From the NCBI GenBank assembly GCA_022538095.1, contig JAKYXN010000033.1, positions 1-60,735 of the forward strand: DNA of 60,735 bases, written 5' to 3'. Source of the DNA: Puniceicoccaceae bacterium K14 (GTDB lineage: Bacteria; Verrucomicrobiota; Verrucomicrobiia; Opitutales; Opitutaceae). Below, one piece after another: positions 19,258 to 28,329 of the stretch (positions are counted from its first letter, which is position 1; every line of letters starts with the position of its first letter). The notes under the pieces were generated by a model. That model saw only the letters and a program-made list of their open reading frames with translations, was not told the origin of the DNA and searched no databases. Position numbers and translations under genes: made by a program.

Positions 19258-19441
19258 CGGCGGGTATCCTAGAAAAAATAATGATACGAAGTTTTTTTAA
19301 GAATTGTTGTCATTTACTCCCGTTGCACCTTTGTGTCTTTTGGAGTGTTCGTTGAGAGATCAGAATTCTGAAACGATTGTAGATCGATTCAACGAATAGA
19401 ACCAAATTTCCATTTACCTAAAACCTAAACGGCTTTTCCCG

Positions 19442-20329
19442 ATGCCTAAATCCCTACAAACCATATACGTGATTTTGATTTTGTTGCTTGTGTTGTTCAT
19501 TGTTACGTTTGCATGGGGTGAAACTTCTGAACCCATTGATGTCTATATCTTGGATGATGGGATACGCTTTAACCATTTTGACCTAAGGGGACTTGGCGGC
19601 GATGAAGTGGATATAATTGGCAAAGGCCGATCGGGGCGTATTCATGGAACAGCCATTGCTAGCATTATAGGCGGGCGGCTTTATGACAATGAGTTGCCAG
19701 TGCGAGTTCATTCGGTACGTGTATTGCAAAGTGACGGCAGTGGGAAGTGGTCGGACTTTTTGAAAGGCTTACAGTGGGTGCTCGAACATCATGAAGAGGG
19801 CAGAATGGGCGTGGTCAACTTGAGCTTTGGCGGGCGACCTAAGGATGTGATTGCTGGATTGGTAGGTCAGGCAATTGCGCGCTTGCAGAACGAAGGACTC
19901 GTTGTGGTATCGGCAATTGGCAATGATGGAGAGCGAATTGACGAAGGGCGAATCCCTTGCTCAATCGACGGTGTTATTTCGGTAGGAGCTCTCAACCGAA
20001 GGCATACCCGATGGGTGAGCTCAAATTTTGGTGATCTAGTTGACTATTTTGTCTTGGGAGAGGACTTGAGAGTAGCTTCTGCTATACGAAAAAGCGCACG
20101 TACTACAATTTCAGGTACATCCTTTTCTGCTGCGATCATTTCGGCTGTTTTAGTCTCTGGAATTGCTAGTAATGAAATTCGCTCAACTGAAGAGGTGGCT
20201 GCCTATTTAGATTCTGGAGTTCTCGTGTTTTTGGAAGGGCTTTATGGGAGAGAGCGCGGAGCAGGAATCATCGATTTCGACCAGAAATCCCCGATCTTTG
20301 CATATGATCCGCCAAATGCTGATGAATAG
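19442..20329 (+). CDS. Small subtilisin-like serine protease (S8 family)
   Basis: 295 residues. An N-terminal hydrophobic segment (residues 8-25) is a signal peptide or anchor. The catalytic triad is visible: Asp38 in YILDDGI, His69 in RIHGTAIAS, Ser227 in SGTSFSAA, with oxyanion Asn161 in AIGNDGE. It is near the minimum size for the family, with no propeptide of usual length and no C-terminal domain. It probably acts in the periplasm or outside the cell. Its position between the glycan cluster and a PEP-CTERM gene hints at processing of surface proteins, which is inference. Confidence 0.85.
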   Translation: MPKSLQTIYVILILLLVLFIVTFAWGETSEPIDVYILDDGIRFNHFDLRGLGGDEVDIIGKGRSGRIHGTAIASIIGGRLYDNELPVRVHSVRVLQSDGSGKWSDFLKGLQWVLEHHEEGRMGVVNLSFGGRPKDVIAGLVGQAIARLQNEGLVVVSAIGNDGERIDEGRIPCSIDGVISVGALNRRHTRWVSSNFGDLVDYFVLGEDLRVASAIRKSARTTISGTSFSAAIISAVLVSGIASNEIRSTEEVAAYLDSGVLVFLEGLYGRERGAGIIDFDQKSPIFAYDPPNADE

Positions 20330-20485
20330 TTGCAAGGAATCACCAGGCACTTGAGCGAATCCCTCACTAGGGTTAGAAAAAATCAATTGATAAGGTGGTT
20401 TTTTAAAAAATGTCTGTTATTAAAATGTAAATGCCCTATTGTCTTAGGGTGAAACTTTTGTAGTTGAATTTTGTAAACAATTAGC

Positions 20486-21157
20486 ATGAAAAAGATTTTT
20501 AAAATAGCTTGTTTGTCTATTCTATCGGCACTCGCTTCTGTGGCAGCACGAGCGCAGGTCGGGACGATCGAATTTACTTTCTCCGGTGAATATGCTTACT
20601 TGCCGGGACCGGGGCTAGGATCTGGCGTCACTGGTTTGTTCGATTTCGATATCACTTCTTCCACGCTACCGGCAGATCTGAGTATGCCCTATGTTACGGA
20701 ATTAAGTTTCGTAGATTCGCTTTTTGCTGACTTCGGAGAGTCTACTGGTGGCGATATCGAGATTAATGTTGGTACGATACCGGCAGGTTCAGGTTTCACG
20801 GGTGTATTTAACCCAGCAAGCCTTACTGACCCAGAAGCCTTTTTGGATTTACTGAATAACATCGGAACAGATCTGGGCAGCAGCAATTTTCTATACGATT
20901 TTGACACGTTTGATTTTACGCTTATCCCAGACCCAGAACCACTCCTTGCTCCAAATACGCTGTGGGTGTTCGGAGATGAAAACGTGACTATAGATTCGCT
21001 GGATAGTAATAAGTTGTGGGTAAATGGATTTGGTGGGTCTGGAACAATCACACTCTCAGCAGTCCCGGAACCTTCCACGATTGCAGGTATCAGTATTGGA
21101 GTGCTTGTTCTTGGCTTTTTGACTTACCGTCGCCGCAAGGCAGCTGTGAAAGCATAG
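20486..21157 (+). CDS. PEP-CTERM sorting domain protein
   Basis: 223 residues. Signal peptide MKKIFKIACLSILSALASVA with likely cleavage after ARA, a Gly/Ser/Asp-rich beta-type body, then VPEPST, a hydrophobic helix and the basic tail YRRRKAAVKA. Together these form the PEP-CTERM signal processed by an exosortase. No enzymatic motif is visible. It is followed by a good intrinsic terminator, so it is probably a single transcription unit. Confidence 0.87.
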   Translation: MKKIFKIACLSILSALASVAARAQVGTIEFTFSGEYAYLPGPGLGSGVTGLFDFDITSSTLPADLSMPYVTELSFVDSLFADFGESTGGDIEINVGTIPAGSGFTGVFNPASLTDPEAFLDLLNNIGTDLGSSNFLYDFDTFDFTLIPDPEPLLAPNTLWVFGDENVTIDSLDSNKLWVNGFGGSGTITLSAVPEPSTIAGISIGVLVLGFLTYRRRKAAVKA

Positions 21158-21182
21158 TTAATTTTTAACTACAAAATTTTTA

Positions 21183-21209
21183 AAAGGCACGCGTTATGCG
21201 TGCTTTTTT
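21183..21209 (+). terminator. Intrinsic terminator after the PEP-CTERM gene
   Basis: GCACGC (21187-21192) pairs with GCGTGC (21198-21203) around a five-base loop, with A-T pairs extending the base, followed directly by six T. Confidence 0.88.
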
Positions 21210-21487
21210 GTTTGAATTGAATGATGAACGCCTTTTATGACTGCAAAAAATCGATTGATTTTGATTATGCGAATATCCGGCGCAGACCTGGTGAGCTTCA
21301 TGGGTTAAGTTGTGCGGCATGGAATCGCATTAACTGTATAAATGCTCATTTCCATTTTTGGGTAGCTTGTGTAATTAACGTGGAAATTTGAATCGCAGCG
21401 TGGTTTTTCCTCACTAGATACGGGATGAATTAACCGAAGCCGCAGATATTCACTTGCTAGTATTTTGAGTTGTAGTTTTTTTTAAGC
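21210..21487. other. Intergenic region upstream of the TatD gene
   Basis: With the preceding terminator this is a 330-base gap. I see no open frame of note, no repeat and no clear RNA structure; it probably holds the promoter of the tatD-like gene. Confidence 0.4.
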
Positions 21488-22279
21488 GTGCAGCTATTTG
21501 ACGCCCATTGCCATCTTCAGGATGTACGATTATTGAATGTTCAGTCGTCATTAAATGACAATTATGGTAAGCTGTTTGTGGAATCTGTGATTGTGAATGG
21601 GACTTCGGAAGGAGATTGGGATCAAGTTAAACAAATTTCAGAAAAATTAGGACAAGTGATTCCTGCTTATGGGCTGCACCCTTGGAATATTGGCGGGCGA
21701 AGCACGGATTGGAAACAGCGCTTGCTTGAGCTTTGGCAAGACCCTCACTCTCAAGTGGGGGAGATCGGGCTAGATCGTTGGGTTGCGGATTATGATACAG
21801 ATGATCAGTTGGAAGTGTTTTTGTGGCAATTTCGAGAGGGGCTTAAACGAGCAAAGCCTATCACTATCCATTGCTTAAAAGCTTGGGGGCTTCTGTATGA
21901 CACTTTGCGTTCGGAGAGACCTTTTCAAGGCCGCTTTTTGTTGCATTCATATGGAGGGCCGAAGGAGATGGTTGAGCCGTTCGCGAAGATGGGGGCGTAT
22001 TTTTCAATTTCTGGGTACTTTGCATTGGATCGCAAACGTGTTCAGCAAGAGGTGTTTCGTCAGGTTCCAATTGAGCGCTTGTTAGTCGAGACAGATGCTC
22101 CGGATATGATGGGCCCGAATTCAGTTATTGAATCGCCTCTTATCCATAAAGGGGTCACGATCAATCATCCAGCTAATATTCGACCTATCTATGAGTTTGC
22201 AGCTAGACTGCGCGGCATGGAGGTGACGTCATTCACTGAAGTTGTTGCTGAGAATTTTCGCCGCTTCGTGGTCGGTTAA
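21488..22279 (+). CDS. TatD family metal-dependent hydrolase
   Basis: 263 residues, normal for the family. N-terminal FDAHCHLQD supplies the HxH metal ligands; VIPAYGLHPWNI, VGEIGLDRW, ITIHCLKAWGLL and LLVETDAPD give the remaining His, Glu and Asp ligands of the TIM-barrel amidohydrolase. TatD proteins are cytoplasmic 3'-5' DNA exonucleases or related phosphoesterases. The start is GTG. It heads a + strand run of housekeeping genes. Confidence 0.88.
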   Translation: MQLFDAHCHLQDVRLLNVQSSLNDNYGKLFVESVIVNGTSEGDWDQVKQISEKLGQVIPAYGLHPWNIGGRSTDWKQRLLELWQDPHSQVGEIGLDRWVADYDTDDQLEVFLWQFREGLKRAKPITIHCLKAWGLLYDTLRSERPFQGRFLLHSYGGPKEMVEPFAKMGAYFSISGYFALDRKRVQQEVFRQVPIERLLVETDAPDMMGPNSVIESPLIHKGVTINHPANIRPIYEFAARLRGMEVTSFTEVVAENFRRFVVG

Positions 22280-22324
22280 TGAAAAGGTTCGCTATTTATA
22301 GCAAACTGAGGTTGGAGTCTTTTG

Positions 22325-22519
22325 GTGGCTCCCGAAGAAAAAAAGAATTGGTTTAAAATCTATGTCGCCCCCGCGATTCTATCGACTCTGATTGCACTAG
22401 GTGTGTTTGCAGTGCTGCCAAACTTGGGAGCGAAAGCCTACCTTGGCATTTGGCTAGGGACATATATGGTTTGGTATATGTGGATGGCAGTATTGGATTT
22501 GAATAAAGATACAGAATAA
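22325..22519 (+). CDS. Small two-helix membrane protein
   Basis: 64 residues from a GTG with GGAG at 22314-22317; a TTG at 22322 is one codon upstream. Two hydrophobic segments, IYVAPAILSTLIALGVFAVL and YLGIWLGTYMVWYMWMAVL, are joined by a short loop. I do not recognise the family. It fits between TatD and the pseudouridine synthase with 45- and 13-base gaps, so it is probably in the same operon. Confidence 0.65.
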   Translation: MAPEEKKNWFKIYVAPAILSTLIALGVFAVLPNLGAKAYLGIWLGTYMVWYMWMAVLDLNKDTE

Positions 22520-22532
22520 TTTCCCAGAGATT

Positions 22533-23279
22533 ATGAATTTCAAGGAGCAGGCGAAATACTTGCCTCTAGGAAAAGGCGTAAAAATTGTCGCGTGCGATTC
22601 AAACGGAGTAATCGCATTAGATAAACCGGAAGGAATCTTGTCGCATCCGAATAAGGATTCCGAGGTGAATAAATCTTTGTTGAAGGCTCCTTACGACTCT
22701 GCCTCGCAAGCGTATAAAGTGGAGCTGGAGGAAGGTATTCAAAAAGAGATTCACCTTCTAAATCGTTTAGATTCTGCAACTTCAGGATTGATTTTATTGA
22801 CATTGAACGAGCTTACCCGTGGCCCGATCTTAAAAGCATTCGAAAACAAGGCGGTAAAGAAGACATACGAAGCCTTAGTGTTTGGGATGCCGCGAAAGGG
22901 TAATCCGCTCTGGAAAGATCGGCTCTCGGTGCGGAAAGCGGAGGGGGGCGTAAGAGCTTCTACAGGAGGCACTGGTAATCTAGGGGCAGAAACGAAACTC
23001 GTCCGATGCAAACCAATTCCAGGAATGCCACTCCTTAGTTTACTTACCCTTATGCCGCTAACCGGACGTACGCATCAACTCCGTATTCAAACTTCAAAAC
23101 GCAATATTCCGATCGTGGGCGACCGCACTTATGGTGATTTTCAAAAGAACAAATCGATTGCTCGAGCAAAGGGGATAAAACGCCTTTGCCTTCACTGTGT
23201 TTCAATGGAGCTCACCTATTCGTATTTGGGAAAGAAGGTCGGCTTCAAAGCGCTATCTCCATCTCCTTTTAAAGTATGA
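22533..23279 (+). CDS. RluA family RNA pseudouridine synthase
   Basis: 248 residues. IALDKPEGILSHP is motif I, HLLNRLDSATSGLILL is motif II with the catalytic Asp in RLD, and PLTGRTHQLRIQ is motif III. No N-terminal S4 domain is present, so it is a short member. It isomerises uridine in rRNA or tRNA; the target is unknown. The stop overlaps the start of the next gene (ATGA). Confidence 0.88.
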   Translation: MNFKEQAKYLPLGKGVKIVACDSNGVIALDKPEGILSHPNKDSEVNKSLLKAPYDSASQAYKVELEEGIQKEIHLLNRLDSATSGLILLTLNELTRGPILKAFENKAVKKTYEALVFGMPRKGNPLWKDRLSVRKAEGGVRASTGGTGNLGAETKLVRCKPIPGMPLLSLLTLMPLTGRTHQLRIQTSKRNIPIVGDRTYGDFQKNKSIARAKGIKRLCLHCVSMELTYSYLGKKVGFKALSPSPFKV

Positions 23280-24175
23280 CCAAAAGAACTCTGATTCTTG
23301 GCTGCGGTTATGTCGGGCAAGCGTTGGCCGAGGAGGCCTTGCAAAGTGGCTTTGAAGTGATTGCGGTTACCCGCAACCTCGAAACCTTAGCTGACCTCAA
23401 TCGTCTCGGTTGCCAGGTCGTTGCAGCTCAAGTTGAGTCAGATACGTGGCATGCGCAAGCTACGGGTGAGTTTGACCTCGCTATCAATTGCGTGAGCTCT
23501 GCAGGGAATGGCTTGGAAGGCTACCGCCAGTCCTATGTTGGCGGAAACCACTCATTTGTAGCTTGGCTAAACAAGGTTAGCGTAGGCAGAGCCATATTTA
23601 CAAGCAGCGTATCCGTTTACCCCGACAGTGGTGGCGAATGGGTGAGTGAAACGGATGCAGCACCGAATAATGATCGTGGAAAGATAATTTTAGAAGCGGA
23701 AAATATTTTCTTAAATTCGGATGTTTCGAGTACACGGAAATGCATTTTAAGGCTAGGCGGGATCTACGGTCCGCAAAGGCATATGCTGTTGAATAAGTCG
23801 AGGTTGGCTCCGGAAGAAATTCCAGGGATCGGAACCTATTACCTGAATCTAATTCGTTTGGAGGACATTTGTTCTAGCATCTGGAGCGTTTATAAATGCG
23901 CTGCGCTTGAAGGGCGATCGATTTTCAATGTAGTCGATGACGACCCCGTATTCAAGTTAGACTTGGTCAATTGGTTTGCAGATCAGTTAGGGCATCCTCG
24001 GCCTCGATTTATCGCTAGCAAAAATCCTAATAATTCGTCCCGCCGTTTTGCAGGTGAATCCCCCTCTAATCGACGTATCCGCAACTGCGCTCTGAAAAAA
24101 AAATGTAATTGGGAACCTCGGTTTCATTCTTTTAAAGAAGGCTTCTCTTCCTTTCTAAAAGAAGTTGACGTATGA
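23276..24175 (+). CDS. NAD(P)-binding SDR protein, YeeZ-like
   Basis: 299 residues. The Rossmann loop is LILGCGYVGQAL near residues 6-17, and FTSSVSVYPDSGGEW and LRLGGIYGP follow the atypical extended SDR pattern. The usual YxxxK pair is not obvious, as in YeeZ-type proteins. It probably binds NAD(P) in the cytoplasm; substrate unknown. Translationally coupled to the pseudouridine synthase by a four-base overlap. Confidence 0.78.
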   Translation: MTKRTLILGCGYVGQALAEEALQSGFEVIAVTRNLETLADLNRLGCQVVAAQVESDTWHAQATGEFDLAINCVSSAGNGLEGYRQSYVGGNHSFVAWLNKVSVGRAIFTSSVSVYPDSGGEWVSETDAAPNNDRGKIILEAENIFLNSDVSSTRKCILRLGGIYGPQRHMLLNKSRLAPEEIPGIGTYYLNLIRLEDICSSIWSVYKCAALEGRSIFNVVDDDPVFKLDLVNWFADQLGHPRPRFIASKNPNNSSRRFAGESPSNRRIRNCALKKKCNWEPRFHSFKEGFSSFLKEVDV

Positions 24176-24243
24176 TCGAGCGGTCCGAAACTACGCAGCC
24201 GAATCACATCAATTAATAAAACCTCAAACACTCTATTTGAATT

Positions 24244-24552
24244 ATGGCAGGCGTAGGAAAAATGCTCAAGCAGGCGCAAAAAATGCAGAAAAAGATCGAA
24301 GGTATCCAAGCGGAATTGGATGCGCGATCGATTGAAGTTTCCAGTGGTGGTGGTGCAGTGAGTATCACAATTTCGGGTTCTGGTGTTTTTCAAGGCCTCA
24401 AGCTCGATCCTGAGCTTCTCAAGGAAGAAGCCTCCCTTGTGGAAGAAACGATTTTGGAAGCGATTAAAGAAGCGGCAGCGAAATCCAAGAAGATTAACGA
24501 CGACGAGATGGCTAAAGCAACCGAAGGGTTTGCTCTGCCAGGTTTGATGTAA
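24244..24552 (+). CDS. YbaB/EbfC nucleoid-associated protein
   Basis: 102 residues with the typical coiled N-terminus (MLKQAQKMQKKIEGIQAEL) and central EVSSGGGAVSITISGSG strand region of the YbaB family, a small dimeric DNA-binding protein. It lies 20 bases before recR, the conserved ybaB-recR pairing. The dnaX gene usually found upstream in other bacteria is absent here. Confidence 0.92.
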   Translation: MAGVGKMLKQAQKMQKKIEGIQAELDARSIEVSSGGGAVSITISGSGVFQGLKLDPELLKEEASLVEETILEAIKEAAAKSKKINDDEMAKATEGFALPGLM

Positions 24553-24572
24553 TCGCTCGCGATTTTCGATTT

Positions 24573-25169
24573 ATGACTCCGTCTTTCGAAGCCTTGCAAA
24601 AGCAGCTCAAGCTACTCCCGGGAGTGGGCTATCGATCGGCGGAACGTATGGCGATTCACTTATTGCTCGAAAAGCCACAATCGGCAGAAGATCTACTAGC
24701 GTCGATTCAAGCGGCAATTTCTCGAGTGAAAAGCTGCCCGAATTGTGGCAATATTTGCGAGGAGGAGGATCTTTGTAAGATTTGCCAAAATCCCAAGCGA
24801 AATGAAGACGCTCGGCTGTGTATCGTTGAGCACGTTAGCGATCTAATGGTCATGGAGAAGTCTGGATCGTATGATGGTTTGTATCATGTGCTTGGAGGCA
24901 AATTGAGTCCAATCAATGGAATCGGCCCAAATGACATTAATTTTGCTTCGTTAAAGCCTCGTATTGAGAAAAACAGTATATCGGAAATTATCCTAGCGTT
25001 GACAAACGATATAGAGGGAGAAGCGACGTGTCACTATATCGGCGACGCTCTTTCGGATATGGACGTCACGATCACTCGTATTGGCTTTGGGCTTCCGAGT
25101 GGTGGGTCCATTTTATATTCCGATCCAGTGACACTTAAAAGCGCTCTTGACGCTCGCAAGTCGATATAG
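24573..25169 (+). CDS. recR: Recombination mediator RecR
   Basis: 198 residues, the usual length. N-terminal helix-hairpin-helix LLPGVGYRSAERMAIHLL, a four-cysteine zinc finger (CPNCGNICEEEDLCKIC), then the Toprim core with CIVEHVSDLMVMEKSG and YHVLGGKLSPINGIGP. The C-terminus retains the TRIGFGLPSGG region. It loads RecA with RecF/RecO at gaps. It follows ybaB closely and precedes the HPt gene by 15 bases. Confidence 0.96.
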   Translation: MTPSFEALQKQLKLLPGVGYRSAERMAIHLLLEKPQSAEDLLASIQAAISRVKSCPNCGNICEEEDLCKICQNPKRNEDARLCIVEHVSDLMVMEKSGSYDGLYHVLGGKLSPINGIGPNDINFASLKPRIEKNSISEIILALTNDIEGEATCHYIGDALSDMDVTITRIGFGLPSGGSILYSDPVTLKSALDARKSI

Positions 25170-25184
25170 ATACTCATCGGTAAG

Positions 25185-25562
25185 ATGGCTTTACCGAATT
25201 TATCCGGAATACCCCCCGTTGATTTTAAAAACTTACAGGATCTTCGAGCCCAGCCCTTAGACGAAGGTTCACTTTTCGACAGAATCTATCCTATTTTTAA
25301 GAAGGAGTCTCCCGGTTTGTTGGCGAAAATCGAGGAAAATTTGGACCTCAAGGATAGTGAAGGCGTTTACGAGCCAATGCACAAATTGAAGGGCTCCGCA
25401 TCGGCAATGGGAGCAAGTCGCTTATTTGAGCTCTGCCAATCAGCTCTCGAAATGTGCAGAGGGAATACTATTTTTGACGAACCGAATCTTATGCATCAAT
25501 TGACAGTCGAAATAGATGCCTATCAACGAACGATTGACTCGCTCTTTCCTGAGTACGCATAA
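25185..25562 (+). CDS. Stand-alone HPt (histidine phosphotransfer) protein
   Basis: 125 residues. The helical motif MHKLKGSASAMGASRLFELCQSAL carries the phospho-acceptor His (in MHKLKGSA, around residue 66) with the following K-x-KGSA pattern of HPt domains; it is listed here in parts only. It would relay phosphate between a hybrid kinase receiver and a response regulator. No kinase is adjacent, but a hybrid kinase with a receiver and no HPt is encoded at 55723. That pairing is inference. Confidence 0.82.
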   Translation: MALPNLSGIPPVDFKNLQDLRAQPLDEGSLFDRIYPIFKKESPGLLAKIEENLDLKDSEGVYEPMHKLKGSASAMGASRLFELCQSALEMCRGNTIFDEPNLMHQLTVEIDAYQRTIDSLFPEYA

Positions 25563-25612
25563 AAGTCTGCATTTTGAGGAATCGTAAGTATTTACAGTGA
25601 CAAAGAGTCATT

Positions 25613-26152
25613 CTAGCTTCCGAAGCGTTCTTTTGTCAGTTTTGCTACTGCAGTTCGCAATGGTTCAAATGCCCATTGGCTTAGAGGGACCTTGCGTATA
25701 TCCACAAATTGGTGACCACTGATTTCTGATTCTTCGAGCGACAAATTAGAGAAGTCGGATACGAAGCCGAGAAAATAGAGATCTAGTACTGGGTATATGA
25801 CATTCTTGTATGGATATTGGTTTGGGAAACTTCCATAAAATTCAAATTTATCCAGTACTAAATTTGTTTCTTCTCGAACTTCTCGAACCAAAGCAGTTTC
25901 GGCGGCTTCATTGAAATCGACGAAGCCACCGGGAATTCCAAACTTGCCTTTGGCAGGTTCGCGTGCCCGCTCGACCACTAATAGTTTATCGTCCTGGTCG
26001 AAAATAAATGCGGCGGCCGAACTCGTCGGATTAAAGAACAATGTGAAGTCACAAACCTCGCATCGAACGCCATTGTCCTGAAAGCGGATAATCGCTTCCG
26101 CAGCGCAAGTGGGGCAAAAACGAAAGTGCTCAGGTAAAAAACGTGCTTTCAT
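25613..26152 (-). CDS. Nudix hydrolase with N-terminal zinc ribbon
   Basis: 179 residues. Two CxxC pairs (CPTC, CEVC) in the first 40 residues form a zinc ribbon as in NADH pyrophosphatases. The Nudix box starts at GGFVDFNEAAETALV and continues REVREETNL: all acidic residues are present, but the usual Gly near the end of the box is Asn. It hydrolyses a nucleoside diphosphate-linked substrate in the cytoplasm. It is oriented opposite to its neighbours. Confidence 0.85.
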   Translation of the reverse strand: MKARFLPEHFRFCPTCAAEAIIRFQDNGVRCEVCDFTLFFNPTSSAAAFIFDQDDKLLVVERAREPAKGKFGIPGGFVDFNEAAETALVREVREETNLVLDKFEFYGSFPNQYPYKNVIYPVLDLYFLGFVSDFSNLSLEESEISGHQFVDIRKVPLSQWAFEPLRTAVAKLTKERFGS

Positions 26153-26244
26153 ACCTCACGAAGACAGCCGCTAAAATTTCTACCGCAAGCTCAAATAATA
26201 CATTTCACTTTTCAATATTAAGTTTCTTCACTCTTATAAAAACC

Positions 26245-27444
26245 GTGTGCCAGCAAATACTCACAGATTCGATAAAAGATTTTATCCGCGAGCACGCGGA
26301 GGCTGATCCTAGCGAAATTGCGCTCAAGGCTTCTCGACTCCCGGATATTCCAGCTAATTGGGTCGCACAGCAGATTAAGGGGCGCCAAAAAGCGAAAAGC
26401 AAACTTCCTTCCTGGTTCAAAAACGAGGATATCCTTTTCCCTCCAAGCATATCAATGGAGCAGTGCACTTCGGAGGTGATTGCTGCTTTTAAATGTAATC
26501 TATTTCAGGGCCAAACCGTAGCGGACCTCACGGGGGGATTCGGAATCGATTGTTTCCACCTAGCTCAATCCTTTGATCGAGTTGTTTACATCGAGAGGGA
26601 TAAGGAACTTTCGAAAACCGCAGCAAGAAATTTCGCAACACTCGGCGTCGAACACAAAATCGAAATTATTTCAGGTAGCAGTATAGAATGGTTAAGGACG
26701 ATCCAAGAACCGCTCGATTTGATATACGTCGATCCAGCTCGTCGCAATTCAAAAGGGGATAAGGTATCAGAACTTGAATCTTGTGAGCCCAACGTTTTAG
26801 AACACTGGGATTTGCTTCAGAGCAAAGCGAAGCAAATCGCTATCAAAGCCTCTCCCGGATTGGACATTCAACTCGCTATAGCCCAATTAAAAAACGTATC
26901 TAAGGCTTACGTGCTATCGCACAAAAATGAGTGCAAGGAATTGCTGTTTATTTGTTCATCAGAGGCTGAGAAATCGCCAATCATTCATTGTGTCGACCTA
27001 TTGGATGATAAATCAGAGTATTACTCTAAATTTGATTTTACCTTCGAAAAAGAACACGGATTGCAGGTACAACCGGCCGAAGTTCTGCAATTTCTTTATG
27101 AACCCAATGCGGCAATAATGAAAGGAGGTGGATTTAAGAGTGTTGCAAGAAAGTATGGGCTCTATCCATTGCATCCACGTACGCGCTTATACACTTCAGA
27201 TGACCAGTTGAAAGATTTCCCCGGTCGCGTATTCGAAATTGAAGGGCAGTTCCCAATCAATCGGAAGGAGCTCAAGGAAGTATTCCCAAACAACAAAGCG
27301 AATATAATCTCTCGCAACTGTGGCCTTACCCCGAGCGAATTGAAGAAGAAATTGAAACTCACAGACGGAGGACCTGCATACGCAATTGCAACTACCTTGA
27401 GTAATAATAAACGAGCGATTCTAAAGTGTTCGCGTCTAAAATAA
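26245..27444 (+). CDS. Class I SAM-dependent methyltransferase, THUMP-like family
   Basis: About 399 residues. The Rossmann motif I is VADLTGGFGIDCFHLA and motif II is VVYIERDKEL; DLIYVDPARR is the catalytic/post-I region often seen in nucleic-acid methyltransferases. The C-terminal part matches the THUMP-like domain proteins of Bacteroidetes and Verrucomicrobia. The open frame extends to 26143, overlapping the divergent Nudix start, but the GTG at 26245 opens the recognisable part. Probably modifies RNA; target unknown. Confidence 0.78.
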   Translation: MCQQILTDSIKDFIREHAEADPSEIALKASRLPDIPANWVAQQIKGRQKAKSKLPSWFKNEDILFPPSISMEQCTSEVIAAFKCNLFQGQTVADLTGGFGIDCFHLAQSFDRVVYIERDKELSKTAARNFATLGVEHKIEIISGSSIEWLRTIQEPLDLIYVDPARRNSKGDKVSELESCEPNVLEHWDLLQSKAKQIAIKASPGLDIQLAIAQLKNVSKAYVLSHKNECKELLFICSSEAEKSPIIHCVDLLDDKSEYYSKFDFTFEKEHGLQVQPAEVLQFLYEPNAAIMKGGGFKSVARKYGLYPLHPRTRLYTSDDQLKDFPGRVFEIEGQFPINRKELKEVFPNNKANIISRNCGLTPSELKKKLKLTDGGPAYAIATTLSNNKRAILKCSRLK

Positions 27445-27449
27445 AAGCG

Positions 27450-27476
27450 ACGCCTCTAATCATGAAATAGGGGCGT
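27450..27476. terminator. Hairpin between convergent genes
   Basis: ACGCCTCTA (27450-27458) pairs with TAGGGGCGT (27468-27476) with one G-T wobble. It lies in the 99-base gap between the methyltransferase and anti-sigma genes. There is no clear T tract on either side, so function as a terminator is tentative. Confidence 0.4.
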
Positions 27477-27543
27477 AGGTTATCAGCCTATCAAACGCCC
27501 CTCGCAACCCCTTGTGGTAGGCACTCAACAAGCTGACTCCCTA

Positions 27544-28329
27544 CTAAAATTGAACATCTATTGCCTCCGGCGTATAACCTGCGAGCATGGCTCCCATTTG
27601 CTGTTCATCTGCTTTTGCACTTAGAACGAATACATATCCATTGCTTTTCCACTTACTGAGCGTCCAACCTTTTTTCTGGCTTTGATAGGCAATTTCTGGA
27701 GTGGCATCAACTCCTTCAAATTGCCCTTCTTTTGTCATAAAAAGGTGATACACCGTATGTGCATCGAAGCACATTAAAGCGACACGGTCCTCCGACCAAT
27801 TCAATGGGCGGCAACCAATGCCCTTTTGCTCGAGTAACTTAGGAGGCAATGCATCTGGAAGATCAAATTCATTGTCCACTAACCAATTACGCAATTTCTC
27901 AGTGTCCTTGTTAAAATATGACAAGCGGGGGCCGTCATACGAATATTGAAACGCTCGGTCTAAGAGTGGCCCTTCATACTCATCACTTCGATCAACTATC
28001 AACTTGTCGTAGACTAGAAAGCTCAACAGGAGGCAGGCAGCTATAGCAGAGCAACGTGAAACCCAAAAAGCGAGCGTTCGCTTTTGTTTGGGTTTGGAGC
28101 TTTCCAGGGCTCCAATGGAAGCTTTCAATGAAACCGCTAGGTCTCCTGGAACGGGAATCTGATCCATTGATTTTTTCGCCTCTGTATCAAACGCTTTCGC
28201 TTCAGTCCACCATTGCATCAACTCCGGATTCGCTTTGGCGACAGTGAGAGCTTCTTGGAAAATTTCATCTTTGCTATCTGTATTGAGCGTGTAATTCGCC
28301 AATATTATTTTTGTTTCTTCAATATCCAT
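27544..28329 (-). CDS. Putative anti-sigma factor, single-pass membrane protein
   Basis: 261 residues. An N-terminal cytoplasmic region of about 95 residues, one membrane helix (SAIAACLLLSFLVYDKLI) and a C-terminal periplasmic domain of about 140 residues. Architecture and its 11-base overlap with an upstream ECF sigma gene indicate a membrane anti-sigma factor. No zinc-binding HxxxCxxC motif is visible. The C-terminal domain has two Cys (GIGCRPLNW and MCFDAH) that could sense redox state, but that is a guess. Confidence 0.72.
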   Translation of the reverse strand: MDIEETKIILANYTLNTDSKDEIFQEALTVAKANPELMQWWTEAKAFDTEAKKSMDQIPVPGDLAVSLKASIGALESSKPKQKRTLAFWVSRCSAIAACLLLSFLVYDKLIVDRSDEYEGPLLDRAFQYSYDGPRLSYFNKDTEKLRNWLVDNEFDLPDALPPKLLEQKGIGCRPLNWSEDRVALMCFDAHTVYHLFMTKEGQFEGVDATPEIAYQSQKKGWTLSKWKSNGYVFVLSAKADEQQMGAMLAGYTPEAIDVQF

